Assembly: GCA_003864495.1 (NCBI GenBank) | Contig: ML133458.1 | Location: forward strand, 806,001-870,000 | Reading direction: 5' to 3' | Source: Nemopilema nomurai | Taxonomy: Eukaryota > Cnidaria > Scyphozoa > Rhizostomeae > Rhizostomatidae | DNA: 64,000 bases | Shown here: piece by piece, positions 13,501 through 29,000 of the stretch | Layout: each line of letters starts with the position of its first letter | Numbering within the stretch: position 1 is the stretch's first letter | Notes under the pieces: generated by a model | What the model was told of the DNA's origin: nothing | Seen by the model: the letters and a program-made list of their open reading frames with translations, nothing else | Databases searched by the model: none | Program-made: the position numbers and the translations under genes

Positions 13501-16500
13501 TTTTGGCTCAAACTTTCTTTGGTTTCCTTCTCTTTGGGCTCAACTTTCTCCTCTGGTTTTGCTTCTTTAGGCTCAACCTTCTCTTTCGCTTCTCTTCTTT
13601 AGTTGCTTCATTTTCTTCTTTAGCATCGACTTTCTCTTTGACCTTCTCTTCTTCTTTTGGCTCAACACTTTCTTTGGTTTCCTTCTCTTTGGGCTCAACT
13701 TTCTCCTCTGGTTTTGCCTCTTTAGGCTCAACCTTCTCGTTCGCTTCTGCTTCTTTAGTTGCTTCATTATCTTCTTTAGCATCGACTTTCTCTTTGGCCT
13801 CTTCTTCTTTTGGCTCGACACTTTCTTTGGTTTCCTTCTCTTTGGGCTCAACTTTCTCCTCTGGTTTTGCTTCTTTAGGCTCAACCTTCTCGTTCGCTTC
13901 TGCTTCTTTAGTTGCTTCATTTTCTTCTTTAGCATCGACTTTCTCTTTGACCTTCTCTTCTTCTTTTGGCTCAACACTTTCTTTGGTTTCCTTCTCTTTG
14001 GGCTCAACTTTCTCCTCTGGTTTTGCTTCTTTAGGCTCAACCTTCTCTTTCGCTTCTGCTTCTTTAGTTGCTTCATTTTCTTCTTTAGCATCGGCTTTCT
14101 CTTTGACCTCTTCTTCTTTAGGCTCAACACTTTCTTTAGTTTCCTTCTCTTTGGGCTCAACTTTCTCCTCTGGTTTTGCCTCTTTAGGCTCAACCTTCTC
14201 TTTCGTTTCTGCTTCTTTAGTTGCTTCATTATCTACTTTAGCATCGTATCTCTCTTTGACCTTCTCTTCTTTTGGCTCAACACTTTCTTTAGTTTTCTCC
14301 TCTTTGGGCTCAACTTTCTCTTTGGCTTCCTCTTCTTTAGGCTCAACCTTCTCTTTCGTTTCTACTTCTTTAGTTGCTTCATTATCTTCTTTAGCATCGA
14401 CTTTCTCTTTCGCCTTCTCTTCTTTTGGCTCAACACTTTCTTTAGTTTCCTCCTCTTTGGGCTCAAGTTTCTCTTTGGCTTCCTCTTCTTTAGGCTCAAC
14501 CTTCTCTTTCGTTTCTGCTTCTTTAGTTGCTTCATTTTCTTCTTTAGCATCGACTTTCTCTTTGACCTTCTCTTCTTTTGGCTCAACACTTTCTTTAGTT
14601 TCCTCCTCTTTGGGCTCAACTTTCTCTTTGGCTTCCTCTTCTTTAGGCTCAACCTTCTCTTTCGTTTCTGCTTCTTTAGTTGCTTCATTATCTTCTTTAG
14701 CATCGACTTTCTCTTTGACCTTCTCTTCTTTTAGCTCAACACTTTCTTTAGTTTCCTCTTTGGGCTCAACTTTCTCTTGGCTTCCTCTTCTTTAGGCTCA
14801 ACCTTCTCTTTCGTTTCTACTTCTTTAGTTGCTTCATTATCTTCTCTAGCATCGACTTTCTCTTTGGTCTCTTCTTCTTTTGGCTCCACACTTTCTTTAG
14901 TTTCCTTATCTTTGGGCTCAACTTTCTCCTCTGGTTTTGCCTCTTTTGGCTCAACCTTCTCTTTCGTTTCTGCTTCTTTAGTTGCTTCATTTTCTTCTTT
15001 AGAATCGACTTTCTCTTTGGCTTCCTTTTCTTTAGGCTCAACCTTCTCTTTCGTTTCTACTTCTTTAGATGCTTCATTATCTTCTTTAGCATCGACATTC
15101 TCTTCCGCCTTCTCTTCTTTTGGCTCAACACTTTCTTTAGTTTCCTTCTCTTTAGGCTCAACTTTCTCCTCTGGTTTTGCTTCTTTAGGCTCAACCTTCT
15201 CTTTCGTTTCTGCTTCTTTAGTTGCTTCATTTTCTTCTTTAGAATCGACTTCCTCTTTGGCTTCCTCTTCTTTAGGCTCAACCTTCTCTTTCGTTTCTAC
15301 TTCTTTAGTTGCTTCATTATCTTCTTTAGCATCGACTTTCTCTTTGGTCTCTTCTTCTTTTGGCTCACCACTTTCTTTAGTTTCCTTCTCTTTGGGCTCA
15401 ACTTTCTCCTCTGGTTTTGCTTCTTTAGGCTCAACCTTTTCTTTCGTTTCTGCTTCTTTAGTTGCTTCATTATCTTCTTTAGCATCGACTTTCTCTTTGA
15501 CCTTCTCTTCTTTTGGCTCAACGATTTCTTTGGTTTCCTTCTCTTTGTGCTCAGCTTTCTCCTCTGGTTTTGCTTCTTTAGGCTCAACCTTCTCGTTCGC
15601 TTCTGCTTCTTTAGTTGCTTCATTATCTTCTTTAGCATCGACTTCCTCTGTGACCTTCTCTTCTTTTGGCTCAACGATTTCTTTGGTTTCCTTCTCTTTG
15701 TGCTCAGCTTTCTCCTCTGGTTTTGCTTCTTTAGGCTCAACCTTCTCTTTCGTTTCTGCTTCTTTAGTTGCTTCACTTTCCACTTTAGCATCGTCTTTCT
15801 CTTTGACCTCCTCTTCTTTTGGCTCAACGATTTCTTTGGTTTCCTTCTCTTTGTGCTCAGCTTTCTCCTCTGGTTTTGCTTCTTTAGGCTCAACCTTCTC
15901 GTTCGCTTCTGCTTCTTTAGTTGCTTCATTATCTTCTTTAGCATCGACTTCCTCTTTGACCTCCTCTTCTTTTGGCTCAACGATTTCTTTGGTTTCCTTC
16001 TCTTTGGGCTCAACTTTCTCCTCTGGTTTTGCTTTTTTAGGCTCAACCTTCTCTTCCATTTCTGCTTCCTTAGGCTCAACCTTCTTTTCGGCCTCTACTT
16101 CTTTAGGCTCAATTTTCTTGTTTGTCCCCCCCTCTCTTGGCTCAACGCTTTCTTTGGTTCCCCCTTCTTTAGATCCAGCTTTCTCTTTTGCCTCACCTTC
16201 TTTATGCTCGACTTTTTCTTTGGGTTCTGTTTTTTTAGGCTCAACTCTTTCTTTGGTTTTCTCCTCTTTAGGCTCGACTTTCTCTCGAACCTTCTCTTGA
16301 TTAGGCTCGACTTTGTTTTTGGCCTCCTCCTCTTTAGACCTCACGTTGTCTTTTCCTTCTTCATTTTTAGTCTTTTTAGTCAGTTCTTTGTCATCATCTT
16401 TTTGTTTGGCTTTCTCCTCTTTAGTCTCAATTTTCTCATCCGGCTTGTTTTCCTTTTTGTTTGGATGGGCTCTTCTTTCTTCTTCTTTGCCATCTTTTGA

Positions 16501-17034
16501 AACGCCTTTTTCAGATAATAAGTCTGGCCCTTGAGTCAGGTACAAGTCTACAGATATGGATAAGTCATATTTCATTAGTGACAAAGTTATTACATTAAAA
16601 CAGGGGCTAGTACCACTTAAATTTTTAATTTTAAATCCATAGAATTTTCTTTTCTGCAATTTTATCTGCTACTAATGGTATCAATTGCGTTCTGCTGTAG
16701 TAAATTTATTTGAATAACGTTTGCAATGTTACCTTCGTCATCTGACAATGTTGTATCCACATAGTGAACGACCCCTCTTTTGACGATCACATCCCTTCTC
16801 AGAATCCTTCCGCGTCTAATGCCTTTTCCAAGAACAGGCTCTACCCACCGGCCATTGGCATCAGCCGAGAGTTTGAGTTTTGTGTTCCCCATTGTAAGCA
16901 CTGTTATTTCTTCACCCTTGCTCAAGGTTCCCAGGAAAACTGGCTTTGCCACCAAATGCTTCTGAACAAAATCCTGTTTGAATAGATGCACGATACATTA
17001 GAAGATGTGTGTAACAAGTCTTTCACTGTAATCT

Positions 17035-17094
<60 letters not shown>

Positions 17095-20000
17095 GCATGT
17101 CTGTCTGCATGTCTGTCTGTCTGTCTGTCTGTATGTCTGTTTTTATCCATATGTATACTTAATATGTGAACATTCGATTAAAGCTAGCAGTTACTTCTGC
17201 ACATTATGAAAGTTTATATTTCGAGCAGCCAGGGTCGCTGCACTTGGGAACTTCGCTTCGCACTCACGGCATTTTTTGAAGAGCGTTTACAATACAGCTC
17301 TAAAGGGACTACGCATTACCTTCTTCGACGGAAACTTATCCTAGGCAAAACTGATAGAGCTAGTGTTCGTAAAGCATTAGTTTCCTTTGAGATCAATCTT
17401 CGAGAATTTCTCACAAATAGAGTAAGTATCTGGTGACAACATGCGTTTATCAGGGGGATTTATTACAGTCTGAGTATGTGCCAAAGGAAGGAGGATTTTT
17501 CAAATCTGCCCTTCAGAAGCAAGAGGAATCATCGTCAAAGTTCCTTCAGCAATATGAGTTTGAGAAAGCAAGCCAAACATACCTCAACTCGAAGAAGATT
17601 TCCAAGAATTTTCTCCATTACATCTCCTTTTAGGAGTTGAAACCCTTTGTCAATGGGAAGGAATAACGTAAAGCCTGTTGGAAGATTTATTGCTGATTCG
17701 TCAAGAAGAGACTTCATTCGGCTAAAACGGCCGCCTCTCTGCATCTGCTGATCCAGAGAATAAGAAGTGGGGAACAAGACTTTGTCAATGATGTGCAGAG
17801 CACCATTTAGGCCCAGCTGATTTTTGTGAATGATCTGCCCTCCGTTGATCCAGATGTCGTCTTTCTGTCGATGCGAGAACAAAAGAAAATATTAAAACTT
17901 CGATTGCCTTTTGACTGTCCATCGTCGAAAGCAGAAGCCCAAACAGTACATATTGTCCCAACCATAGTTCACTTGGAGAAGAATACGTAAAGAGAAAGTG
18001 AAAAAGACCAAGTGAAGAAGCAGAAATAGAAGAATAAGAAGAAGAAGACATGAAAATGCATTGTTGGCAAATTTTGGTCTTATCTGAGAATTCTAAAGGA
18101 AGAAACATTTCTTGAAATTCGTGAAAATCAAAGTGGCCAGACTGAACTTAAGTTTGCTACATATTTCAAACATGCTAAATGATATTCATTTCCTAGGCCT
18201 GACAAACAACCTTGTATCAGGCAACCCTTTGAAGCACAGTAATTGTGTACTTACCCCTGTGTTCGGGTTCTTTCTTCTGTTTACGTATATATGCTTGCCG
18301 ATGCCTGCTGCGATCACCATTCCATCACGGAGTTGGTCTATCGTGATTGTTGAGTCGATCACAATATGCTGCAGGAACACGTCATAAAGCCTGTTGAGAT
18401 TTCGCGAGAGCTGATACTTTCTGCCCCGTCGAAGTTCAGTGTAGGCTGTGTCGCTTGGTGCGAAAATCGTGATCTGCCGAGTCACCAGTACCTCTTCCAT
18501 TCGCAGCTGCACGGCAGTGCTGTAGAACCAGGAGCAAGTCGGATTGTCTCTGAGGATGTGCATCAAGGAATAGCCTACAAAACACGACACAAAATCGAAT
18601 GAGGACTTGTCAGTTTACCAATGGGTGTAAGCAGTGTCAAACGAGGAGCAGTGCCAAGATGGCCGCCAGGCCTAAAATTTGCATCTTCGCTGCAGTATCT
18701 GCAAAAGTTTTGGCACCGGCAGCAATTTTCACAATCTTATAAGTAGCTCGTTCTTTTTTTGCAAATTGTTCATTATTGGAGATTTAATATTAGTATTCTT
18801 TCGATATTTCTAAACACTGCGAAATTTCAGATTCGTTGGCAAGATATATCTGCCAATATTCTTTCGAATAAAGGCGTTTGACTAGGCAGTTTCTATAAGT
18901 GACAATTTGTGCACAGACAAAGTCACTTAAACCTGATCCCAATGTTTTCTACAAGCTTGTTAGCTAAGGTTAGCTCGCGAATGCTGCGTCACCTGGACAT
19001 CAAACGACTTATTTGTAAGACCCGCCAACTTTGTTTTGAGAACAGAGCTCGAGAAATTCATCTCTTGGGACAGGTTACACGGCATTTGACAAAGTGGGTG
19101 TATTCAGGCAACAAAATAACCCCCTGGCCACTTTTCGCGGTTATAAATTCGAATTGATGCACCTGTTGACGACCTAGGCCTAAGTTTCACAGTTTAAAAC
19201 TAGAGCCTAAGAGACGATTCTGATTCTCCGGTTTAAAATGTTTAGAGCAGATTTAGAAGCGAACATTGACATCAAGCGAATGAAAACAAAGGCTTGCTCA
19301 TGCTTGTTAGCTCGCAAAGAAGAGATCTCCTTGCATCCACTTTTGTCGAGATTACCAGCATGTCTTCCTCGTCATAGCTCGCAGGTAGGCAAATTCATTT
19401 GCACCGACGGTACCTTCTATTTTGCAGTCATGTTTGGGTTAATATTTCCTGTCTTAAATCTATCTTATGTAATTGTCAAAGTTTTCGTATCTATCGGGAT
19501 ACGTTTGAAAGTTTTATTGTATAAACAACCCGCAACCATAACGAAATCATGAGGTCGTATGAAATGTAAGCATTTCCATTAGTTTTACGATTTTCTACAT
19601 TAAAGAGACATCCCTAAAAGCCGTCATTTGTCGTTGGCTCAACTTTTATCGCTGAAGACCCTTAAGCGTGATTCTTATGCCTAGAAGCTCTATTGAAAAT
19701 TTATTAACTGTGAAGAATTTAAAATGACATAAAGGCGTCGAAAGAAGCCTTGAAAAGCTGAGATTTTGTTACGATTAATGATGAAATTCATGGCGTCTTT
19801 TAGAGAATAGAGAATTTAGCAAAGTATGGATTAACACGGCCAGTAAAAGCACCAAAAACCTCCATCACCAGCTGATTAAGCATAATCTGCAAAAGATTCA
19901 ATGGGTGCTATCCAGTAGCATTTGAACGGATGAATCCCCTGCTGTTTGTCTGGCTTCATGTAGAAAGTAAGACCCGGGATTTGGCGCTTTTATCCTGGTG

Positions 20001-23000
20001 ACGGAATCTTTGGCCGAAGATGCTTGACCGGGTATAAGCATCGTAAGGCTCTTTGACCGCCCTGCTTAAAGCGGTTAATACAGGGCTAGCTTTCGTCGCC
20101 ATGTTTCACTTGTTGAAAATGAGCAAACATATGTGGGCAACGAATCGGTATTAACGGTGTGGGCTTCTAGCGCAGCGACAAAAGTTCTAATAGCTGGAGG
20201 TGTTATAAAAGAGAACAATTGTTTCTCGCTATGGAAAATAACATCCATCTAAAGAAAATTTAAAGGCACGTTGCAATGCACCGTGAAATCTCAGGGGTGC
20301 ATTGAAACAGAAGCAAGTTCTGTGACGCCCAATTTAAGGAACTCCATGGGGCATCTTGTGCATTGAAGCTCATTCTAGGCTCAAAATAACGTACTTGGTT
20401 TTGATACGTGATGACCATTATATGCACATTTGATTGAATACGTCCTTCTGAAAACATTAATCAAACATCGCTTAAGGCTTTACTATGTTACCTGCTTCTT
20501 GGAAAACACCGAAAGGCCTCTATGGTGGTTGTAAGACAGAAAAAGCATAATAAAAGCAAGAACAATCTATTCTATATATCAATCCTATCGTAGGATTTAT
20601 TAATTATTAGCCTCGTCTAAAGCATATACACAAACTCTGCATTGTTAGAAAGAAGCAGGGAAACTCTTACTTGGATTTACCGTCTGGGGATGTACCATGA
20701 CTTGTGAACTGAACATTTGTAAGACAGAGTTTATAGCATTCACCTCTCAATGGGAGCAAGGGTCCCTAAGAGGGCATTCACCCTTTGAAAGAGCACTGAC
20801 TATGACATGACAACAGTTCGTTATGGCCAGTGTACGCTAAACCTCAAAAGAGAAAGATCAATAGAAACTCATTGATAGACTCCGAGTAGAAAGCATTGAG
20901 ATATTAAAAGGAGGTGACTCGAAGTCAAATGAAGTCGTCCTGAAATGAAGTCAAATTGTCATAGGGCCGATGTATGGACACCGTGGAATCGATGCCATTG
21001 TCCGTGACCACACCCACATGAGGCACCCAACAGAAACCCCGCCTATTAGATTTCTGCAGGGAAACTGCCTTTTGCAATCATCTATCTTGTTGTTCCGGGT
21101 AACGATGGGCTTGTAAGTATGAGACTGTTTAAATATCGTGGAAATCATTGGAAGTATTATCAGAGCGAGATAGTGGAAAGCACTTCCAATGTTCATATAT
21201 ATGTATGCACGATTAGTGTAATCAGTGTGATCTTGACACCCGACGAATAGTGTAATCTGGACTCGAAACACGCAAGGTACAACTCCTAGGCTCTAGAAAA
21301 ACACCCTCACTGACCGCTTAAAATAGCTTGCAGTTTTGTGATAGCCTTTGCTAGGTAAATCACCAGTAAACCAATTTAAGTCCAGCACAGTTTCAGAAGT
21401 TGCCTCTTAGCATCAGGATGTTGCGTGGGGTAAGCTTTGTGCCTGAAGATGGTTGCAGCTCGCTAGATCATGCATTTTTTGCTGCGAATCAGCTAACAAC
21501 TTCCCTCGTAACTTCTCAATGAGTCCTTTAATGCATCACAATTTCTCAGCAACATGAACAACATGCTTAGACAGTGGGTGTTTTTTTCGCTTCCTAGCTA
21601 TGCAGAGAATCTCCGTTTAAACTTAGCCATTCAGGGACCTACCTCCCAATCTGCCTGTTCATTCCATTTAAATTCCTTTCGTTTTCTTTAATCGACTTTA
21701 CTTTTGCATGGTTTGACCTAATTAGCCCAGGACATGATAGGCAGAAGTGAACTTTTGTAGTTACTGTCTGTTGAGGGATTTTCACTTACATTGGAGTCAT
21801 GATCAAATCTTCAAACTTTTTCAAGAACAAATAGCTAATTGTTTTTAAAAACTAGGCACGAGATACGAAAATTTGGCGTCACAAAAATTTATTTTAGAAG
21901 CTTTCAGTTTTTCCTTGTCCCTGTCTGTGCCAAGGAGAAAGCAGACACAGCTACGGTGGAAAAAGACTTGAAACGAACTTGCGGGGATGAAAATGGACAG
22001 ATTATCTCTATACTCTTATGTAATACTAACATTGTAGGACTGTCCTAAGTTTAGAATAATCTCGTCTCAAACGCGAATGATAAGAATCTTGGGCTTGGCT
22101 TTTGAGCCAGGACATTCGACAACTGTAAATAACCAGCAGTTGGTTTTGCTATCAAATTTGAAAATTAAAAGTTTAAAAATTGGCTATTTTCATCAGTTTT
22201 TTATCGGTTCTGTATCATTACAGAAAGATTCAACCTTTGCAGCTTTTTATTATCGAGCCAATGTCGTTTGGCTATCGCAGACACTTTAAAGTCTCGGTCT
22301 CATGAATGAAAGAGTACAATTTATCTTTGAAAATCCTCTTGTACCTGCAATTTGTTACACCAAAGACTCCAAATGTTTGGTTTCGGATACATTTTGATCC
22401 AACACCTTACTTTCAAATATGATTCTTGGTTTGTTCAGGGAGAGATTGTCTCTCAAGGCCTGTTTGATTCCCATTTAATCGGCTTTGAAACTTAAATGCT
22501 TTCGACATGGTCATCAAAAAGTTGAATTTCTCCCAGTTTAAGAGAACATTGTGGAATACCAAAAATTAACGACTAGACATGTGAGTAAAAAGAATGGCGA
22601 GGGCAATCCCTTTTGGAGAGTACAATTTTAGATTAATACAACCACGCCTTCATTTAGTTGGTTATGAGAGGAGTTATGAATGAGCCATCAAGTATTTTAC
22701 CCGACGATGCAAGGTTACATTCTTAGACTCCCAGGAATGACATTTAATGTTGTTTTATCATTTCACTGCCCTTGGAGCTCTCGAGAAGATTTGCTATTAT
22801 CTAGTACGACAAAAATTATGGAAATCAAAGATTTTTTTACGCTCTTCGCCTGTTTTTAAATACGTAGCTACAATTAGAAATATTCATTGGAATCAACCTG
22901 TAAGACTAGGAGAAGTAAGCAACACCACATTTTCCTTTCTAATAAGTCTTTAAAGAATCATTAAAACAAGGATCTCACTCAAAGAGCTGTGAAGTAGACT

Positions 23001-26000
23001 GGAACATTTGTGCAAAAATTTTCCTGCTGCCTCGGGATAAAATTGCTTAGTCGATATTTTCTTTGAAACATGCAGACGTGGAGAAGTTACTTGGACCATT
23101 GATGGCCTTGTAGACAAAGTAAAACCACTTAGCACAATTGGAGGCAATTTGCGGTTAACAAATTAAACGTGACTACAGTTCTCGTAACCCGCTTAAGCCA
23201 ATTTCACCAAACACCATTCTACTAGCTTTGCAACGTTAGCCCACCTCTCTGGCATTCTACCTCCCCTAGATGTCCAACCTGAAATGTCTAGGAGAGGCTC
23301 AATCAAATTATGATTAAATCTTTTTACGTTCATTCTGCTAACTTGAAGACTTGATGGGTAACAGATCTTGGGGTTCTTGTAGGAGATAAAGGGGATCCCC
23401 CTTTTTTAATACCTTGTCCTCCAGCTTTTCTGGCACTTCTTATTCTGTCCAAAAAGTTGCAACCCAAAAGTGTGCCAAAGAAGCCAACTATTTTGCAGAA
23501 ACTTCACGATATGAATTCCTTAAGTGTGAAAATTCGCAATGTACGTTGCTATGACATGATTGTACGAAGACAAACTCAACAAAATACACTGTTGCATAAG
23601 ATAGTCATCGATACTGTCAGAATGTCCTGTCATATGCAGTCTAACAGTCATTTATATACTTGGGCAAACCTCTTTATTATTTATAAATAGAAATTTGAAT
23701 TGGATACTAAGTAACCACGGAACCTTGACTGTAAGCAAACCCAGACTTTGGACGTGCAGTCGTGCAGTTCTAAAGAACACACTGATGAGTCACGATTTGC
23801 ATACTACACCTATCGGTATGTCAAAATGTGCTAGGCGGCTACAGCTGCCTTTTTCCCGAAGAGCACTTTTCTAGCGAGCGAATTGCACTTCTTTGCTCCT
23901 TCAAAGCCCAAAATGCAAGTATTAAAATAATCTGAAAATTTCTGGCTTAGAAATTCCGTACCAGATTTTGACAACCAAGTACTCTTATCTTTCCCACAAG
24001 TCGGCCAACGTTGAATATTAGTCTGGATCAAACGAATCTTTTGACATTTTCTTCTTTGTCAAAGCAAAATTATTTTCTATCTACGATGTACGTTGACGCC
24101 CACAGCTTGGGGACCTTCGTAATAGGGGCTCATGTCGCTGGCACCTGGAAACATTATGGTAATGTAGCCAAGAGCCGCCAGGGATATTCTGAAAAGAAGA
24201 CGACGTTTATTCTTAGAATGTCCCTCAGTTCGCAATGAAACGAAAGTTTAGGCATTTTGCTCTGTTTCTCTGAAATGGGAATGTACCGAGACACACATAG
24301 TGTCGGCTACAAAAGACATCGCACAGCACTGGACCTATTATGACGCGATGGTTAAAGCTCCTAAACTCTTTCCAAATGGTCAACTGGTCAAATGACCAAT
24401 GTATTTTCATAGATAAGCACTATGAGTATATGAAGCGAATGATCTTGAGCGATCAACCATTTTACCATGAAGTAACGTCTATTCTTGTCCTATCCTATAG
24501 ATTTGCCAAACACATATTGGGTATCTTAATTGTAGACTCGTACAAAAAGGTTATTGAAGCGATTCTTTGGCATGCAGAGTGAAGCGAGGCCTAGGCTATT
24601 AATAAAAACTACAGTATTTGTTATCAAGACACGAATTGTTCGCTGCATAAAAAATGCAAATTCACTGTGTAACAAGGATGGTTTGAAGCTTGCATATTGC
24701 CAGCAACGGAGAGAGGCGAGTATTAAGGCTCCGAGATAGAAAGAAAGGATGGGGGTGGCACAGATCTCAAGTAGATGATTGAAAGCAGGTATGTTTTGAC
24801 GCAAGCAAGGCACACACCGCACATATTGCAATAGAACTCGTGATCCGTTGCAGTTGATCTGCAATACGTTTTCATTAAAATCGAGCCGTGATTTCTATAT
24901 ATTAGGCCTGCTCCTAATGATTTTTTCGTAATACAATAATTACTTTTGTTTTTATTGCAGCTATCTTCTAACCACGGTTTAACAAACTTTTCTTGTTCAC
25001 CTCACCTGATGATCTTAATGAGATTGCGGGCTCTCTTTCTGTACTATATCCCGAATGCACGTCTACGAGTTTGTGACAACATTCCATACAACTCTCAAAG
25101 ATTTTAATCAAACGTCTCTCAAAACATGTTACAAGGATGCACGAAACATTAATATTTCCTTAAAACCTACTTAACACCGAAAGGGTCATGTTAAATATTT
25201 GACAATAGGGTCATGTTTCTTCATTCCTTTCTTTATGGCTTCTTTCACTGCCCCGCCAGAAAGTCGTTTCTACACCTATTACAATGACGTCACGAAGGCA
25301 AATCTTTGTATATGTTTGAACTTCAAAACATTCATAAAATACAAACCAATGGTGGGTATTCTTCAAAAGTTTTGCGTCACTTCAATGTACAAAGCGTTGT
25401 CGCTCTTTCCAGAAACCCTCCTCTATCTATGCCCATTCTTACCTAGGGCTGGCAATTTGTATTTAAAGGTGGAGGGGGGGCTGGGGCGGCAAAATGCAAA
25501 GACTATTTGTCCTCTCACCATCAAACTGTTTCCAATATTGTACAACTGCGTAGCAGAAAGATGAAAAGTATGAAATAAAGGGCCATTGCCATTTGGCAAA
25601 AGCGGGGTAGGAACCCTGCCTTTGATTCTACACATTGTGACTCTTTCGATTCCATACGCGCAAGTTACAATCTGACACTTCTGTTCACAAGTTGAATATT
25701 TCGCTGTTGAAAACTGTCTGCATTTTGGTTTCACATATCAATAAATACTCTATCCAACATAGGGGATCTTAATTAAGTAGCGTTCCCTGTTAAGTAAGTT
25801 GTCGACAAAGAGCTAAATATTCTAATAATCTAAACTTTGGAAACAGTCAGTTTTCATAACTAGTAATTTTCCTAATTATAATCCTATCACACGAGGAATG
25901 GTAAAAGAAAGCACGTATTGGCTGTAAAATGTTTTTGTTGGCGTCTTTGTCTAATGATATGATTAACCACTAAAATTTCCTTAATTATGGCCTTGAATTC

Positions 26001-29000
26001 AGCATTCTTTTTGTGGTACAAGGCTTCAGTATGAAAAACACAATGACCTGAATTAGAGAATAAACAAGGTTACATTTGATCTGAGTGAAACCTCTGTCGG
26101 GATTTTAAGCGTGCGTTCTGGGCAATTTCAAACTCATCTGTGGAATCCTTAAGTTTTCAAACATATGTTATATGCCCAAGTGTTGCTCTCCTTCCTACCG
26201 TTAATTTGCTGAGATATCGCAAGCACCGTTAGCTTCTAACTGCCCCTTTTATAGTACCCTCCCCAAAACTCGCCCCCAACTAGAGTAAACAAGTGTTAGG
26301 CACGTTCTATAACTCCACCCACTTTAGAATATGCCCAAATACTGTTGGCCCTTATCAACTACGAAACTCTTTTTGATTATTAATGATTCATACTCAAAAG
26401 GAGTGAGAAAAGTTTGGAGAGAAGCCTTCTCCTCATTTTTCTTGTACGAAGATAAGAACAGGTTGGTTTTTAAAATTTTCCCGAAAGACAGTGATGTAAT
26501 GCCAACGATTCACTTTGAGACGGCAACTCACCAATTCGCTTAAAGTGGGTTGTCTGGAGGCATGGATGATATAATGCACAATTCATAGTATTTTTCCAGC
26601 TTTTCAACTAAGGTTGCGGTACCTAATTAGTTTTTAAGGTAGCAAATAACTTTATGCAAATTTTGAATTATTAACTTTTCCAATAAAATTATTAACTTAT
26701 TAACTAGAGAAGTATTGGGTTAATAGTGATTTTCTCTCTTTTTCCATTGTAGCCCGATCCTTTAAGTTCGATCTCCCTGATATCTGCAGGCCATACTGTC
26801 TTTATATCGATTTTTATAATAAAGTGCACGTAAAAGGTCATCATGCCAAGAGTGAAAGGTCAAAAGTTAGAATAGTGGCTTAGCTGATAATTGATAGAAA
26901 CACTTTCAGTTTTGTTTCTTTGGTCATTTAAAGTGCACTTCACAGGGTTGAAAGAACTCTGTGGTCGCAAATATTAAACCTCTTGAAGGTTTGTAATATC
27001 ATTAAGCAAGGATTCTGTTACCTAATTGCTCAGTATCATGTAGCAGTTTTGATCGGGAGACAGTAATGTAAACTGACGAATCTACACTCGTGTTGACGAA
27101 TAGAGTATACTTGCTTCTCTCACACTTATCTTATAATGAAACGATCATATCACTGATTTGCTTTGCAGAGGCTCATCTTAATAGTAGCAATAAAACAGCA
27201 TAGTCGTATGGCCACCCTGGACTTGGACACCAGTGAAACCGGACGGGGGTAAGATACAAATTCGCCTGGTGTCCGGAGCCTGATCGATTACAGAATGCGG
27301 TCCGTTAAGAATTACATAATCATTGCCGTCATCATTAGTGAGACGAGAAATCGGGACGGGGGTGAGATACAAATTCGCCTGGAGTGCGTTCCCTTGTGGC
27401 CATTTACGGGAATCGGTGGACCAGGTCTACAGTTAAATTTCTGAGCTTTTTTCCTTGCAAAAATTACTTGGTCAAGAAATTGACATGGCTCCGTCAGAGC
27501 TCTTTTAGAAGTAGCTTGGAATGGCGAGTGAACGCCTCATAAAATGGAGATGAAAAAGAATTAACGGGCTAACCGCACGCTGTCTTGTGGGCATTTTGCT
27601 AACCGAGTCACATTTGATTCACTTAATGCCCAGATTGGGCCAGTTGTCAGCTGCCAGTTTGATTGGCTGCCCAACTGTCAGTTTTTGGAGCGGATGAGAC
27701 TTGCCCGCTGTTCAATCCAGGCTCTGGCTTTTTTTTACTTCGACCAACACCGGACATTAGAGGTAGTATGTAACCGGATTGGGGAGCAGATAGGGGTGTG
27801 TGGCTTTTAGCTTGAGAAAGTGAAAAGCAAACCCTTTTGTTAAAGAAATGATCCAGACTAGGTTTATAGCAAAATTAAAAACCTTACAGGAGATGGGTCG
27901 AAAGTTTTCTTTCAGCTACCGTTGACTGTTTAATTTTACTCATTGTGTGACAAGACCACTTATGCTCCCGTAATTATGCGTATAATTCATAGCCTCGTTT
28001 GCATTTTCATGTACAGCATAATTACCAGTCTCGATTTAGATAAGCAATCCTTCGAACTACAAAAGTATCGCTTTCCTACTATACGCTAGCTACAGAGGCC
28101 TTGAATCTATGTGCATGTACAAGAATGTTACTGCTCAAAGCACTGTCTGTTTTGTTATTAGACATGCCTAGAGCCTATTGGCTTGAGGTGGGGCCCTTAT
28201 TAAACACTTTGGTTTCGGGTGTTCTGGCAAGGTGCTTATCAACTGTCCCGTATGTCGGTGATCTTGGTCATCGTAACAAAAGTCGCAGGATGAAAAATTT
28301 GTCTCTTAAAAGCTAAGAAGCTTAAGCTCAAAATTCACTTCAGATTGTTTGCAAGCACTAGGTCTCAATAAGAAATATTTATGTTTAATATATTAAAATA
28401 TTTACATTTTACTTTTTCTTACTTTTACAACCAATAAAATAAATAAGGCAGATTATAATGGGCTAATATGAATAATAAATAAGCTTAACCGCTAAGTATT
28501 ATTCATTTTAGCGGAATTAAATAACCAGTTTACTTTATCTCTTTACATATAACCATTTGAAAATATTGGCTTTGGAAGTAAGAGGGCGGATAAGGAAGAT
28601 CAGAGATGATCTCCAAAGCAACTTGAAAAAGCAATAAATAGTCCAGATATCGCCTGGAGCAATTTCCAAGTACCATCAAATGGTATTTCGTTATTGCCAA
28701 AGCTATGTTCTAAACAGCTTCCTAAAAAATTGCGAGAGTGCATCGACTCCAATCCTAGTTGCCCTGTGTTGATTCTCTTCCACTCTGTTCCTACCTTGAT
28801 GCTGATCCTGCGTGCTATCGTATTTGCCACAGTGTTTGCCACAGAAATAAATCTAAGTAACGGCAGTATCCGCTTTTTTTAGGTGAAATTCTAGTGTGAC
28901 AGGGCTATGCAAGAAGGCTATACGTTACGACCAGTGCTCAAACAAGACACATGCATAGAGGCATTGCAGTGGAAGCAAAGGTAATGGTTTTTGTCTTACA

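Noticed and set aside
12969..15281. Minus-strand ORFs rich in KRKSMLKKK and KKQKRKRRLSLKK
   Set aside because: These are the shifted frame of the same K/E repeat. They appear as long ORFs only because the true frame contains almost no Met and the array has indels.
13455..16300. Long plus-strand ORFs (about 446 and 507 codons; Ser/Leu/Phe-rich repeats) opposite the FAS1 array
   Set aside because: They are the complement of a purine-rich K/E repeat that rarely makes stops. They lack splice context, and the minus-strand reading is tied to flanking FAS1 exons by phase.
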